NCBI GenBank assembly: GCA_030618505.1
Contig: JAUXDF010000183.1
Location: forward strand, 1-6,674
DNA: 6,674 nt
Source of the DNA: Spongiibacteraceae bacterium
Lineage (GTDB): Bacteria; Pseudomonadota; Gammaproteobacteria; Pseudomonadales; PIVM01
Direction of reading: 5' to 3'
Each line of letters begins with the position of its first letter. The first letter of the stretch is position 1. The position numbers and the translations under genes are program-made. Below are positions 1 through 5,795 of the stretch, in pieces. The notes beneath the pieces are model-generated. The model had not been told where the DNA came from. It searched no databases and saw nothing but the letters and a program-made list of their open reading frames with translations.

Positions 1-728
1 TGTTAATGATTAGCCTACTGACCGCCTGGAGCCTATGGAGCCATCGTGACAAACCCATTGCCATACAGCGCTACGATAGCGCCGAATTAAAAGCGGCAAT
101 ATGGGAAGCCAAGTGGGAAATTCCACTACCATTTTTAGTCCTGGCGGGCATCTACGGTGGATTCTTTGCCATCTCCGAAACCGCAGCGGTCACTGTCATC
201 TATGTACTGATCGCTGAAGTGCTGATCTATCGGGAGATCACCTGGCGAGAACTATCCCCGCTAGTGCAAAAATCAATGACCATGGTAGGTGGTATTCTAC
301 TCATCCTGGCCGTATCCATGGCCTTCACCAACCTGCTGATCGATGCCGAAGTGCCCACCATCCTGTTTGAATTTATTAAGACCCACGTCGACAATAAATT
401 AACCTTCCTGATACTGCTAAACATCTTTCTGCTGGTACTGGGTGCCATCCTCGATATTTTCGCAGCAATAGTCATCGTCGTACCGCTAATTTTGCCCGTT
501 GCCCACGCCTACGGCATCCACCCGGTACACCTGGGTATTATCTTCCTGGCAAATATGCAGATTGGCTACTTCACCCCTCCCGTGGGTATGAACCTGTTTA
601 TCGCCAGCTACCGCTTTAAAAAACCCATCACCGAACTCTACAAGGCGACCCTGCCCTTTATGTTTGTGCTGATGGTAGCGCTGCTACTGATTACTTATAT
701 CCCCTGGTTGAGCTTGGTGTTTATATAA
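1..728 (+). CDS. dctM: TRAP transporter large permease (DctM subunit), 5' end outside window
   Basis: This is the C-terminal part of the large membrane subunit of a TRAP transporter, which imports organic acids or related solutes using an ion gradient and a periplasmic binding protein. About 240 residues are visible, whereas the family usually has about 420-450. The frame is open to the window edge, so the ATG at position 6 is internal rather than the start. Counting from that Met, hydrophobic segments lie near residues 41-75, 92-112, 132-166, 174-202 and 216-240. The family signature GYFTPPVGMNLF is at 187-198. A segment GGFFAISETAAV at 51-62 corresponds to the usual G-FTPTE-AAV motif, with A-I-S in place of T-P-T. 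The small permease and binding-protein genes would be expected upstream, outside the window. The substrate cannot be told from this subunit. The family assignment is secure. Confidence 0.93.
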   Translation, partial: LMISLLTAWSLWSHRDKPIAIQRYDSAELKAAIWEAKWEIPLPFLVLAGIYGGFFAISETAAVTVIYVLIAEVLIYREITWRELSPLVQKSMTMVGGILLILAVSMAFTNLLIDAEVPTILFEFIKTHVDNKLTFLILLNIFLLVLGAILDIFAAIVIVVPLILPVAHAYGIHPVHLGIIFLANMQIGYFTPPVGMNLFIASYRFKKPITELYKATLPFMFVLMVALLLITYIPWLSLVFI

Positions 729-758
729 GACTGCAGCCTCCTCAACTGCGCTTTCCGG

Positions 759-937
759 CTTAATGGCGGGCGACTAGGGTGGGCGCCTTATGCGTTTTAG
801 TGAGTACGGGGGCAATTTTGGATCAAGGGAGCGGGGAGAACACGTCTTTTTGTGTTCTCACGAGCGAGCGCCAAAATTGCCCTCGCACGCAGCGTCAAGA
901 AACGCATAGAAGCCCACCCTTGGCGCCCGCCATTAAG
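759..937. repeat. Imperfect long palindrome (intergenic repeat element)
   Basis: The dctM-M20 gap (729-1080) is mostly filled by one large imperfect inverted repeat. The outer arms match over 14 bp (cttaatggcgggcg at 759-772 against 924-937). Further matching blocks run inward: agggtgggc (776-784 / 912-920), tatgcgttt (789-797 / 900-908) and ggcaattttgg (811-821 / 871-881). A perfect 8-bp stem gagaacac/gtgttctc with an 8-nt loop closes the centre (836-859). Mismatched stretches between blocks show that the arms have diverged. It encodes no protein. The shape is that of a dispersed palindromic element or non-autonomous MITE, and as RNA it could fold into a long stem that shields or terminates the dctM transcript. 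The rest of the gap (729-758, 938-1080) holds nothing I can identify apart from the region that must carry the promoter of the next gene. Confidence 0.8.
836..859. other. Central perfect hairpin of the long palindrome
   Basis: gagaacac (836-843) pairs perfectly with gtgttctc (852-859) around the loop gtcttttt. No T-run follows the right arm on the plus strand, so it is not a standard intrinsic terminator for dctM. It is best read as the tip of the larger palindrome. Confidence 0.6.
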
Positions 938-1080
938 ACACACCACTAACGCCCCCTATCTACACCCACAATAAATGCTATCCAGTTCCCACTTTCTTCA
1001 CCCAATCATCGCCCAAGCGCTAATTCACGCTAAAATTAATCTTATATCTGACCCCTTGGCCAATAGACGCGATATACACC

Positions 1081-2589
1081 GTGAAAAAATTCCTCTCCAT
1101 CCTGATACTGCTGCTAGCAACATTGGCCGCCGTCCTCATTATTCGCGCAATGTCAGTAGAACCACCGCGGCGAGAAGGCAGCACACAAAAAGTCCTGTTT
1201 CAACCCGATGCCGCCACCGCAGCAGATCACCTTGCCTCTGCCCTGAGCTATCGCACCGTTTCCCACGATAGCAAAGCACTAACAAACACAACAGACACTG
1301 AATTCCTCAACTTTCAAACCTTTCTTGAACACAGCTACCCCGCCGCCCACAGCGCCATGGACAAAACCCTCATCAACCAATACAGCCTGCTCTACCACTG
1401 GCAAGGCAGCGACCCCCAAAAGAAACCAATACTGCTGCTAGCACATTATGATGTCGTTCCCGCGACGCCCCCTGCATCAGCAAATGAAACAAGCGACCAA
1501 AAAGAAACAAACCCCTGGCAACACCCACCTTTTGCCGGCCACATCAGCGAGGGCTACATCTGGGGACGCGGCGCCCTCGACGACAAAGCCAGCCTGATCG
1601 CCATCATGGAAACCATTGATGCACTAGTGCGCGAAGGCTACCAGCCAAAAAGATCCATCTACCTCGCCTTTGGTCACGATGAAGAAATTGGCGGCAAAAA
1701 CGGCGCCATGCAAATAGCCAAACACCTCGCGGAGAAAAACCTGCGCTTTGACTTCATCCTCGATGAAGGCAGCATGATCGCCGTCGACATGATCCCCCAA
1801 CTTGACTACGCCATCGCCGCCATTGGCCCTGCAGAAAAAGGCTATCTGAGCCTCAAACTATCCAGCCAGGCCAAAGGCGGACACGCCTCCATGCCACCAC
1901 CACAAAGTGCCATTGGCCAACTAGCCAGCGCCATCCACAAACTCGAGCAAAACCCCTCCCCCATCGACCGGGAACTATCCCAGGCACTGTACGATGAAAT
2001 CTTGCCACACATGCCCTTTATAATGAAAATCATCCTCGCCAACCGCTGGCTTTTCACCCCACTGATAGACTGGACCATCAGTAACAATCCAAACCTCAAC
2101 GCAGGCCTGCGGACCACACTGGCAACCACCATGATTCAAGGCGGCCATAAAGAAAACGTATTGCCCAGCACCGCCAGTGCAACACTGAATATAAGAATCC
2201 TACCGGGAGACACTATCGCGGCGGTGATCGCGCGCGTAAAAGACACCATCGACAACGAGCAGATCAGCATCGACATCCTTGGCACAGCCAATGAAGCCTC
2301 AGCTGTAACCGATACCAAAGGCTCCGCCTATACACTCATCCGCCGCACCATTCACCAACTCAGCGGCAACGACAACACCCTTGTGGTACCCAGACTGGTA
2401 GTCGCCGCCACCGATGCCCGCCACTACCAACATTTATCCGATCAAGTACTGCGTTTTATCTACCTGCCAGTAAGCCCCGATACCATCTCCGGCATTCACG
2501 GCGACAACGAGAAAGTTGCCATTGAGGATCTTGCTCAAGCCATTCGTTTTTATTATCAACTCATCCGCAATGCAGACTCTTTACACTAG
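1081..2589 (+). CDS. M20 family metallopeptidase, carboxypeptidase S / PM20D1-like, membrane-anchored
   Basis: The product (502 aa) is a di-zinc M20 amidohydrolase of the yeast Cps1 / PM20D1 type, a group that cleaves peptide or N-acyl-amino-acid amide bonds. The expected metal and catalytic residues are visible: H122 and D124 in LLLAHYDVVP, D167 in GRGALDDKAS, the E201-E202 pair in GHDEEIGG, D228 in DEGS and H473 in GIHGDNEK. The GGHASMPPP segment at 266-274 is the family's conserved dimerisation-domain histidine region. Residues 3-22 form a hydrophobic stretch after MKK, reading as an uncleaved membrane anchor or signal peptide, so the enzyme probably acts on the periplasmic side. The GTG at 1081 is chosen because the next ATG (1150) would remove this segment. 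I see no clear Shine-Dalgarno sequence upstream. The natural substrate is unknown, and no pathway neighbour is adjacent. It stands alone, ending 6 bp before repeat copy A and converging on the antitoxin gene. Confidence 0.93.
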   Translation: MKKFLSILILLLATLAAVLIIRAMSVEPPRREGSTQKVLFQPDAATAADHLASALSYRTVSHDSKALTNTTDTEFLNFQTFLEHSYPAAHSAMDKTLINQYSLLYHWQGSDPQKKPILLLAHYDVVPATPPASANETSDQKETNPWQHPPFAGHISEGYIWGRGALDDKASLIAIMETIDALVREGYQPKRSIYLAFGHDEEIGGKNGAMQIAKHLAEKNLRFDFILDEGSMIAVDMIPQLDYAIAAIGPAEKGYLSLKLSSQAKGGHASMPPPQSAIGQLASAIHKLEQNPSPIDRELSQALYDEILPHMPFIMKIILANRWLFTPLIDWTISNNPNLNAGLRTTLATTMIQGGHKENVLPSTASATLNIRILPGDTIAAVIARVKDTIDNEQISIDILGTANEASAVTDTKGSAYTLIRRTIHQLSGNDNTLVVPRLVVAATDARHYQHLSDQVLRFIYLPVSPDTISGIHGDNEKVAIEDLAQAIRFYYQLIRNADSLH

Positions 2590-2595
2590 CAGGTT

Positions 2596-2777
2596 AAGGG
2601 TCTGGGGATTTTCCCTCCTAAAAAGACACTATCCTCTACAGCCCCCGTCAGCCTTGGCTTCTATCTAGAGGGACATTAAATTTATCCGGTTTTTTTTCAA
2701 TTTCCAAGCTTTGCCAACCAACAATCAATAAATTACAGCTCAAATGTCCTTTCCGGAGGGAATGTCCCTAGCACCCC
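2596..2777. repeat. Dispersed repeat, copy A (direct repeat flanking the toxin-antitoxin island)
   Basis: This 182-bp non-coding segment matches 3931-4105 in the same orientation along its whole length, from the shared aaggg at the left to the shared agcacccc at the right. Differences are scattered substitutions and a few short indels (for example four extra bases near 2662-2667 and in the T-run near 2690). The ends form an imperfect terminal inverted repeat: ggggattttccctcc on the left and the complement of ggagggaatgtccctagcacccc on the right, extended by aaaaagaca (left) against the complement of tgtccttt (right). That makes it MITE-like. It fills the gap between the convergent M20 and antitoxin genes. 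A small hairpin, agggaatgtccct (2757-2769), lies at its right end. I see no protein in it. Confidence 0.85.
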
Positions 2778-2827
2778 TATTACCTGCCTGTTAAAAACCC
2801 TATCGAGAATTTACAACGCGGCCTGAA

Positions 2828-3157
2828 TTATGCAGCTACAGTGATTTCAGCAGGCCGTTTGCGTCGAGCAGGTTTTTTCTTCACTGTAATTGTTATGTCA
2901 CGATCCAATGCGGTCATAAACTTAAGCAGGCGATCTAAAGAGAATTTACTTAATTTGCCTCTTTGCAGGTCTGAGACGACAGGTTGCTTTACACCTAGTA
3001 AGGCACAAACCTCTTTCTGCTTGAGATCGCGGTGCTCGATGATATCCACGATTAACCTTAAAAGCTTAGCTCGCACCATACTGTCCTTTGGATCAGGTAA
3101 GCCAAGGTCAGCAAATACGTTATCGCTACCTTCTTCAAATATGATGTCTTCTTTCAT
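2828..3157 (-). CDS. HTH antitoxin / autorepressor of a type II toxin-antitoxin pair (XRE, HTH_37-like)
   Basis: This 109-aa protein resembles the HigA-like antitoxins that partner Gp49-type toxins. It opens with the group's FADLGLPDP segment (15-23). Residues 30-86 form an XRE-type helix-turn-helix domain: LKQKEVCALLGVKQPVVSDL (45-64) is the recognition unit, followed by the typical RGKLSKFSLDRLLKFMTALDRD. The basic tail KKKPARRKRP (93-102) is probably flexible and may contact DNA or toxin. By family knowledge it neutralises the toxin by binding it and represses its own operon. It starts 11 bp after the toxin stop codon, with an AAAGGG Shine-Dalgarno-like sequence in the gap, so the two are co-transcribed and translationally close. 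The toxin-first order is the HigBA arrangement. The gene is complete and undamaged. Confidence 0.92.
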   Translation of the reverse strand: MKEDIIFEEGSDNVFADLGLPDPKDSMVRAKLLRLIVDIIEHRDLKQKEVCALLGVKQPVVSDLQRGKLSKFSLDRLLKFMTALDRDITITVKKKPARRKRPAEITVAA

Positions 3158-3168
3158 AATCTTACCCT

Positions 3169-3531
3169 TTACTTACTATTCCCGCTGTAATGTTCTTCAG
3201 CCTGTTTCAAACGCTCTTTTACCAGGTCGATATCACTTTTAGGTGTTGCAATCCCTTTCTTCGACTTCTTCTTAAAGGCGTGAAGAACATACACTACACC
3301 TTTAAATTTCACGGTGTACATAGCTCGATATGTATCACCATCATGATCTTCTACAATCTCAAGAGTACCAGCTCCTTTAAAACCTTTTAATGGTTTTGCG
3401 CTCAATGGCTTTTCGCCATATTGAGCATCCTTGAGAGCCATTCCCATATCATGCTTCACATCATCAGGAAAACTTTGTATTTCCTTCTTTGATGCTCCCA
3501 CCCATACAACTGGCTTTTTAACTTTCTTCAT
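3169..3531 (-). CDS. Type II toxin, phage Gp49-like / RelE-HigB superfamily (PF05973 type)
   Basis: The 120-aa product is a small basic protein of the Gp49-like (DUF891) branch of RelE/HigB toxins, which by family knowledge act as ribosome-dependent or related mRNA endonucleases that stop growth. The family pattern is nearly complete: KPVVWVGASKKEIQSFPDDV (6-25), AKPLKGFKGAGTLEIVEDHD (45-64), DTYRAMYTVKF (66-76), VYVLHAFKKKSKKGIATPK (80-98) and a C-terminal helix DIDLVKERLKQAEEH (100-114). I place the start at the ATG at 3531 (MKKVKKP). A TTG 15 bp upstream would add five residues but would lie inside the palindromic operator. No strong Shine-Dalgarno sequence precedes the ATG, which fits the low expression typical of toxins. 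It is the first gene of the operon with the antitoxin. The DNA is visibly more AT-rich than the M20 gene, consistent with acquisition. Both genes look intact, so the module is probably functional. Confidence 0.92.
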   Translation of the reverse strand: MKKVKKPVVWVGASKKEIQSFPDDVKHDMGMALKDAQYGEKPLSAKPLKGFKGAGTLEIVEDHDGDTYRAMYTVKFKGVVYVLHAFKKKSKKGIATPKSDIDLVKERLKQAEEHYSGNSK

Positions 3532-3538
3532 AATTATA

Positions 3539-3556
3539 TATAACAATATTGTTATA
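3539..3556. promoter_or_regulatory. Probable toxin-antitoxin operator (perfect 18-bp palindrome)
   Basis: tataacaatattgttata is a perfect inverted repeat whose nearest edge is 8 bp upstream of the toxin ATG at 3531. The half-site ttgttata (3549-3556) recurs in the same orientation at 3584-3591, so a second, partial operator may exist 35 bp further upstream. On the minus strand the surrounding DNA is AT-rich, with plausible but imperfect promoter hexamers. For example, ttgcat is followed 17 bp later by tatata, which would put the transcript start very close to the ATG. The position matches where HTH antitoxins of this kind bind to autoregulate. The assignment is inferred from position and symmetry. 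Confidence 0.7.
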
Positions 3557-3930
3557 AAAATGCAAGTACAAAATATAGAAAATTTGTTATATTTTATACC
3601 CTTTCTTAATTATTCCAGTACTGTATGACAGGATATACAGGTTTCTGTCTACAAGCCGTATCCAACAAAATTACGCTAATAGCCACCTCCCCTTAATTTC
3701 CTCCGCTTTTCTTCCGTCCTTCCCTAATCTATCTATAGCCAAAGTTATTGGCCGTGGGCAAAGCGCAGGAAGAGCGCAGAAAGCGGCGACTTACCGTTCT
3801 GACTCAAAGATTCGCTTTGAAGGCCGATCTTGTGTAGCTGCTGCCGCCTATCGACCAAGCGAGCGAGCAATTAGCCAACCATCGAGAGGGTAGAGACAGC
3901 GACTTTTCAGGAAAATCTCACAATGCGGGG
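3557..3930. other. Gene-free stretch between the toxin-antitoxin promoter and repeat copy B
   Basis: No convincing coding region, tRNA or known RNA is visible here. The first part carries the upstream half-site of the toxin-antitoxin operator. The middle (3600-3740) is AT-rich to mixed without clear structure. Around 3804-3820 is a small hairpin, tcaaag-attcg-ctttga. The right part (3740-3930) is GC-richer and reads differently from the toxin-antitoxin DNA, so the boundary of the acquired segment may lie near 3740. An open frame on the minus strand (4051-3848) runs mainly through repeat copy B and is judged spurious. Confidence 0.5.
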
Positions 3931-4105
3931 AAGGGGGCCGGGGATTTTCCCTCCTAAAAAGACACTGCCCTCTACAGCCCCCGGCAGCCTTGGCTTCTAG
4001 AGGGGCATTAGATTTATCCGGTTTTTTCGGTTTCCAGGCTTTGCCAACCAACAGTCAATAACTTACAGCTCAAATGTCTTTTCCGGAGAGAATGTATAGC
4101 ACCCC
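3931..4105. repeat. Dispersed repeat, copy B (direct repeat flanking the toxin-antitoxin island)
   Basis: This 175-bp segment is the second copy of the element at 2596-2777, in the same orientation. Long identical blocks are shared, such as gggattttccctcctaaaaa, ctttgccaaccaac and ttacagctcaaatgtc. Compared with copy A it lacks four bases near 3999-4000, two near 4029 and four near 4096. The imperfect terminal inverted repeats are kept. It ends 17 bp downstream of the tesB stop codon. Thus one copy abuts the 3' end of the M20 gene and the other abuts the 3' end of tesB, with the toxin-antitoxin island between them. Confidence 0.85.
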
Positions 4106-4122
4106 AGGTTAAACCCTACAAC

Positions 4123-4974
4123 TTAGCGATCCTTATCAAAACGGATCAAACCCTCCTGCACTGTGGAGGCGACCAATTGCCCATCAAGGTTAAAGATATG
4201 GCCGCGAGCCAAACCTCGCCCACCAGAACCGCTAGGACTGTTTAACTCATACAGCAGCCAGTCATCAACACGAAACTCCCGATGAAACCAGATCGCATGA
4301 TCCAGGGAGGCCACCTGCATACCTTTAGTCCAGTTCGTTAGTCCATGGTGGCGCAAAGCAGTAACCAGCAGATGATTGTCAGACGCATAGGCCAAAATCT
4401 CCTGATGCTGAGTCAGATCATCGGCAATATGACCGCCGGCTTTAAACCAGACATAGTTTTTATTGGCGGCTTTTTGAGGCTTAAGCGGATCAACCGGCTC
4501 AACCTGCCGGTACTCTATAGGCCACTCAAGCCGAGAGTTAACAGAATCCCCTAACACCTCCTGATAATAGACCTTATCACTCAGCAGCCCATCCGGCCCT
4601 GGTACGTTCGGCATAGCACCCTGGTGATCCAGGCCCTGCTCCGCTTGCTGGTAGGAAAGCGAGACATTAAAAATCGCCCGACCATGCTGAATTGCTACCA
4701 CCCGCCGTGTAGTAAATGAGCGTCCATCACGTATGCGATCCACCTCATACACAATAGGCACATCGGCATCACCCGGGCGCAAAAAATAAGCATGTAAAGA
4801 GTGCAAGATAAAGGGTGAGGCAACCGTTCGTTGCGCAGCATTAATTGCCTGCGCCAAGACCTGCCCGGCATAAACATGCCCTCTGGCAGAATCCAGGGTG
4901 ACACCTCGAAAGATATTAATTTCGATTTTTTCCAGATGAATATTATCAATCAGATTTGCTAGGGCTTTACTCAT
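4123..4974 (-). CDS. tesB: Acyl-CoA thioesterase II
   Basis: The 283-aa product is a double-hotdog TesB thioesterase that hydrolyses medium- and long-chain acyl-CoA to free fatty acid and CoA in the cytoplasm. The length is close to the E. coli enzyme (286 aa). N-terminal hotdog motifs are RGHVYAGQVLAQAI (31-44), LHSLHAYFLRPGD (57-69) and DGRSFTTRRVVAIQHG (83-98). The C-terminal hotdog carries the triad: D199 in LAYASDN, S223 in VASLDHAIWFHREF and Q273 in ASTVQEGLIRF. The triad hydroxyl is Ser where E. coli has Thr228. Ser is also used in the peroxisomal homologue ACOT8, so activity is expected. The ATG at 4974 gives the family's normal N-terminus (MSKALANLID). Only a weak gagacga sequence lies upstream as a ribosome site. 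It appears to be a single-gene unit, with a 144-bp palindromic element inserted about 120 bp upstream of its start. Confidence 0.96.
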   Translation of the reverse strand: MSKALANLIDNIHLEKIEINIFRGVTLDSARGHVYAGQVLAQAINAAQRTVASPFILHSLHAYFLRPGDADVPIVYEVDRIRDGRSFTTRRVVAIQHGRAIFNVSLSYQQAEQGLDHQGAMPNVPGPDGLLSDKVYYQEVLGDSVNSRLEWPIEYRQVEPVDPLKPQKAANKNYVWFKAGGHIADDLTQHQEILAYASDNHLLVTALRHHGLTNWTKGMQVASLDHAIWFHREFRVDDWLLYELNSPSGSGGRGLARGHIFNLDGQLVASTVQEGLIRFDKDR

Positions 4975-5075
4975 AAAGTCGTCTCACAGTCTTATATTCC
5001 CGGCTTATTATTCCGGCACAGTCCTATTGCGCTGTTACTTTAGCTATTGGCTTTTTGGAGCTTAGCGCTAGCCTT

Positions 5076-5095
5076 AACTAAAACAAACGCTAATT
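5076..5095 (+). repeat. Left 20-bp direct repeat abutting the palindromic element (target duplication)
   Basis: aactaaaacaaacgctaatt occurs here and again, identically, at 5240-5259. This copy ends at the base before the element's first base. One further base matches on each outer side, giving a shared run of 22. The arrangement is that of a target-site duplication of unusual length. Confidence 0.85.
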
Positions 5096-5239
5096 AGTGC
5101 CCATCCAGAAACTGGTAGCTTTCGAAAATTAAATCCGGTCATAGCCAACGCCAATCTTGCTCCTAGGCCTTTTCAAGGCCTTTAAGTCGCAAGATTGGCA
5201 TTGGCCATGACCTCTTTGTTTAATTTCTGGATGGGCACT
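5096..5239 (+). mobile_element. 144-bp palindromic MITE-like element, copy 1
   Basis: The ends are perfect 16-bp terminal inverted repeats, agtgcccatccagaaa (5096-5111) and its complement (5224-5239). Further arm pairing runs inward: aattaaa, ggtcat-gccaa and gccaatcttg with their complements on the right. A 7-bp stem aggcctt/aaggcct with a 3-nt loop lies in the middle (5165-5181). The left arm carries about 13 extra bases (ctggtagctttcg), which gives the element a direction. The reverse complement of 6497-6640 matches it along the full 144 bp with five substitutions by my alignment. It encodes no protein. Together with the abutting 20-bp duplication, this indicates a non-autonomous mobile element moved by an enzyme encoded elsewhere. 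The family is unknown to me. Confidence 0.85.
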
Positions 5240-5259
5240 AACTAAAACAAACGCTAATT
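5240..5259 (+). repeat. Right 20-bp direct repeat abutting the palindromic element
   Basis: This is identical to 5076-5095 and begins at the base directly after the element's last base. Removing the element plus one copy would restore a simple uninterrupted sequence (aacgctaatt followed by atagg), the expected pre-insertion site. Confidence 0.85.
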
Positions 5260-5530
5260 ATAGGTAATCTGCAGCGACTTGTCGCAACAGCTTTTGATCT
5301 AGCTTAAGAAAACGGCAACTCTAATCAGCGCACCAATAAACCTCGGATAACAAACACATCCAGTGCGTAAAGATCAGGTTTTTTAAAATTAACGGGTCTA
5401 TAAACACCCTGCCAATAACTGCTCTGCTTGCTATGCTGTAGGTAGGGGATATATGGGGACGGCCAGCAGTTGCGGGTTCGTTCGCGAAAACGATTACCGA
5501 CGATGACCATACGACAAAGGAAAATGCAGT
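5260..5530. other. Gene-free stretch upstream of the small ORF
   Basis: I see no supported gene here; overlapping minus-strand open frames (about 5321-5561) lack family features. A weak promoter candidate for the small ORF is ttgcta, 16 bp, tatatg (about 5428-5455). The segment ends with the ribosome-binding site of the 5531 ORF. Confidence 0.35.
5515..5521 (+). promoter_or_regulatory. Ribosome-binding site of the 5531 ORF
   Basis: An aaagga sequence followed by about eight bases before the ATG at 5531 is a well-placed Shine-Dalgarno sequence. It is the best support that this small frame is, or was, translated. Confidence 0.55.
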
Positions 5531-5746
5531 ATGAAACAACACCCGCTGATTCACTATCCAAGTATTGCCGCTGTATTCACCATTAATATTGATGATATGG
5601 ATGTCTCAGATCGGGGAAAGGCCGAACTAGCGGATCAACAGATAGAACTAATACATATTGACGCCATCGCCGAAGCTTATCGAGCAGCGCAAGGAAGAAG
5701 TAGTGCTGCAGAACGCCTCGAGTGGCGGGGCTCAGTTCAGCACTGA
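5531..5746 (+). CDS. Small hypothetical protein, possibly frameshifted remnant
   Basis: I do not recognise this 71-aa product. It starts MKQHPLIHYPSIAAVFTINI and contains an acidic, probably helical stretch, GKAELADQQIELIHIDAIAE. No signal peptide, membrane segment or known motif is visible. A good Shine-Dalgarno sequence precedes the ATG. The last part (GRSSAAERLEWRGSVQH) reads poorly. The +1 frame over the same DNA reads more like protein from about 5670 onward (LIEQRKEEVVLQNASSGGAQ, then FSTEVYQKAASKDRLGG) and stays open to the stop at 5829-5831. A single lost or gained base near 5670-5695 would join the two parts into a protein of roughly 90-100 aa. It could thus be a real small gene, a decaying gene or a sequencing-type frameshift. 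It converges on the exonuclease gene. Confidence 0.45.
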   Translation: MKQHPLIHYPSIAAVFTINIDDMDVSDRGKAELADQQIELIHIDAIAEAYRAAQGRSSAAERLEWRGSVQH

Positions 5747-5769
5747 AGTCTACCAGAAGGCTGCGAGTA

Positions 5770-5790
5770 AAGATCGGCTCGGCGGATCTT
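5770..5790. terminator. Weak hairpin between the convergent small ORF and exonuclease gene
   Basis: aagatc (5770-5775) pairs with gatctt (5785-5790) around a 9-nt loop. On the minus strand, downstream of the exonuclease stop, the right arm ends in ctttactcg, so only a short T-run follows. It is a possible but weak terminator. Confidence 0.2.
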
Positions 5791-5795
5791 CAAGC

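Noticed and set aside
975..1271. Plus-strand 98-aa open frame
   Set aside because: It overlaps the M20 gene in another frame, with an Arg/His/Ser-rich composition typical of an out-of-frame shadow.
3616..3641. LexA-like box (ctgtat...atacag)
   Set aside because: The ctgt and acag half-sites are separated by 12 bases where a gammaproteobacterial SOS box needs 8, and it lies over 80 bp upstream of the toxin gene.
3848..4051. Minus-strand 67-aa open frame
   Set aside because: It lies mostly inside repeat copy B, has no family features, and its frame is not preserved in copy A because of indels.
2596..4105. Integron cassette with attC sites around the toxin-antitoxin operon
   Set aside because: The repeats lack recognisable RYYYAAC / GTTRRRY core sites, are longer than usual attC sites, and no integrase is present in the window.
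5321..5561. Two overlapping minus-strand open frames of 77-78 aa
   Set aside because: They overlap each other in different frames, have no recognisable motif, and run antisense across the ribosome site and start of the better supported plus-strand ORF.
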